Positions 63,195 to 64,000 of a stretch of DNA of 64,000 nt are shown here, in pieces. Origin of the DNA: CAYNFR01 sp964396595. GTDB lineage: Bacteria; Bacteroidota; Bacteroidia; Chitinophagales; Saprospiraceae. Both the position numbers and the translations under genes were made by a program. Under the pieces are notes generated by a model that saw nothing but the letters and a program-made list of their open reading frames with translations, searched no databases and had not been told where the DNA came from. Numbering within the stretch: the stretch's first letter is position 1; every line of letters starts with the position of its first letter. Where the stretch lies: NCBI GenBank assembly GCA_964396595.1, contig CAYNFR010000015.1, positions 15,249 to 79,248 on the forward strand, written 5' to 3'.

Positions 63195-64000
63195 TTATTG
63201 CACTATTCTCAACTCTATCCTTCTATTCTGTGCTCTACCCTCTTCTGTGGCATTATCACCTACCGGGTCTGCGCTTCCGAAGCCCATTGTGATGATTCGA
63301 TCGACATTGATGCCACCGGCTACTAATGCATCCTTGACTGACTCTGCTCTAGCTTGAGACAATCTGATATTAGCTTCTGCATCTCCTGTGCTATCTGTAT
63401 AACCCTCAATTGCTACTTTGATCCCCGGATATGCCTTTAAGATAGCAGCTATTTCTGCTATCTCAATATTGCTGGAAACATCCAAGTCCGCTGAACCCGT
63501 GGCAAAGGTCAAATTATTGAAAGTGAATCGATTATCTCCTTCAAAGCCGGAATTGATAAATTTATACAGTTGGTCTCCGGCTGACCCTGTTACAAACTTG
63601 ATCCCATCTAGTATTGCTTTCGCTGCGGCATCAACTGTACTGAATGCTGCCTTCAATGCATCTCCGGTCAGCCCTACAGCTTTATTGGCTATATCTCCTA
63701 TTGCCCCTGCTGTGGCTGAGATGGCGTCAGAGGTCATTGATGTTGCCTTTTCACTGAGATTGTCAAGCTTATCAATACCTGTATTACATCCTTGTCTTCC
63801 AAACCATCCAAGAACCAGCAAGGCCAATAATGCCGGAAGCAACCATCTCAATAAGTTACTAACCCCTTTTTGACCTGCCTTTGCCGCCGCTGTGGCTGCT
63901 TTCCCTGTTGCGGCTGCTGTTGCTGCCGCTGCTGCTGTTGCTGCCTTTGCTGCATCTCCTGCAGCTCCTACAGTAGCTCTTGCCGCATCTCCCGCAACAC
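63195..64000 (-). CDS. OmpA-family protein with Ala-rich N-terminal tract (5' end beyond window)
   Basis: At least 268 codons are open with no start before the window edge: upstream of LRWLLPALLALLVLGWFG the frame continues through GQKGVSN into an Ala/Thr/Lys/Gly-rich tract. A TTG at 63851 would give a shorter reading, but the open frame makes an upstream start more likely. A membrane span is followed by a helical GAIGDIANKAVGLTGDAL region and an OmpA peptidoglycan-binding domain (about last 110 residues: TFATGSADLDVSS, GYTDSTGDAEANIRLSQARAESV, GFGSADPVGDNATEEGRAQNRRIEL). A terminator follows. Confidence 0.9.
   Translation of the reverse strand, partial: VAGDAARATVGAAGDAAKAATAAAAATAAATGKAATAAAKAGQKGVSNLLRWLLPALLALLVLGWFGRQGCNTGIDKLDNLSEKATSMTSDAISATAGAIGDIANKAVGLTGDALKAAFSTVDAAAKAILDGIKFVTGSAGDQLYKFINSGFEGDNRFTFNNLTFATGSADLDVSSNIEIAEIAAILKAYPGIKVAIEGYTDSTGDAEANIRLSQARAESVKDALVAGGINVDRIITMGFGSADPVGDNATEEGRAQNRRIELRIVQ

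Overview
This 64 kb window looks like a chromosomal segment of a Bacteroidota bacterium, probably Saprospiria-like, although the order-level placement is an inference. The pointers are: a dcw cell-division cluster with MraZ, a short FtsL-like protein and a PASTA-tailed FtsI; a fused E1 alpha-beta 2-oxoacid dehydrogenase; paired M16 peptidases; a DUF1573 protein; WYL and 2TM-domain proteins; and several upstream regions with the Bacteroidota -7 promoter element TAnnTTTG. No rRNA, tRNA, CRISPR array or intact insertion sequence was seen. Most of the window is housekeeping DNA.

Layout. (1) Positions 1-7865, minus strand: a tight branched-chain amino acid operon in transcription order leuA-leuC-leuD-leuB-ilvD-ilvB-ilvN, with ilvN cut by the window edge. 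The related ilvA stands alone at 15.4-16.7 kb. (2) 8.2-15.0 kb, plus strand: an M16 peptidase pair, a lipoprotein alpha/beta hydrolase, a membrane protein, a nitroreductase and an atypical SDR. (3) 16.7-19.7 kb: gene-poor. It holds a candidate orphan transcript (promoter plus strong terminator, no long ORF), one unrecognised secreted protein, a decayed transposase HTH fragment and hairpin-rich DNA. (4) 19.7-21.7 kb: acetoacetyl-CoA synthetase. (5) 22.2-35.2 kb, minus strand: dcw cluster mraZ-rsmH-ftsL-ftsI-murE-mraY-ftsW-murG-ftsQ-ftsA-ftsZ. It lacks murD and murC, has a rho-independent terminator between murE and mraY, and carries MraZ operator repeats at its promoter. (6) 35.5-43.2 kb: polyprenol-phosphate glycosyltransferase, fused E1, DUF1573, YaaA, a potassium channel with a C-terminal zinc ribbon, a PAP2-like phosphatase, short repeats and a small phosphoesterase. 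(7) 43.4-53 kb: PLP sulfur-amino-acid enzyme, NhaC antiporter, M20 peptidase, MFS transporter, rlmH, and a comEC/HhH pair that suggests DNA uptake. (8) 53-64 kb: WYL regulator, sugar kinase, thioredoxin lipoprotein, dnaA, a 5'-nucleotidase split into two genes, an A-type Fe-S protein, YjbR, a WD40 lipoprotein, icd and a partial OmpA-family gene that runs off the right edge.

The ilv/leu genes and ilvA together cover most of isoleucine, valine and leucine synthesis; ilvC and ilvE are not in the window. The dcw block supplies late peptidoglycan precursor steps and divisome parts, with the MurC and MurD steps needing genes elsewhere. I found no clear new defence or mobile system. The most interesting unexplained items are the orphan transcription unit at 16.9-17.4 kb, the missing murC/murD with the internal terminator, and the structured RNA region after ftsZ.
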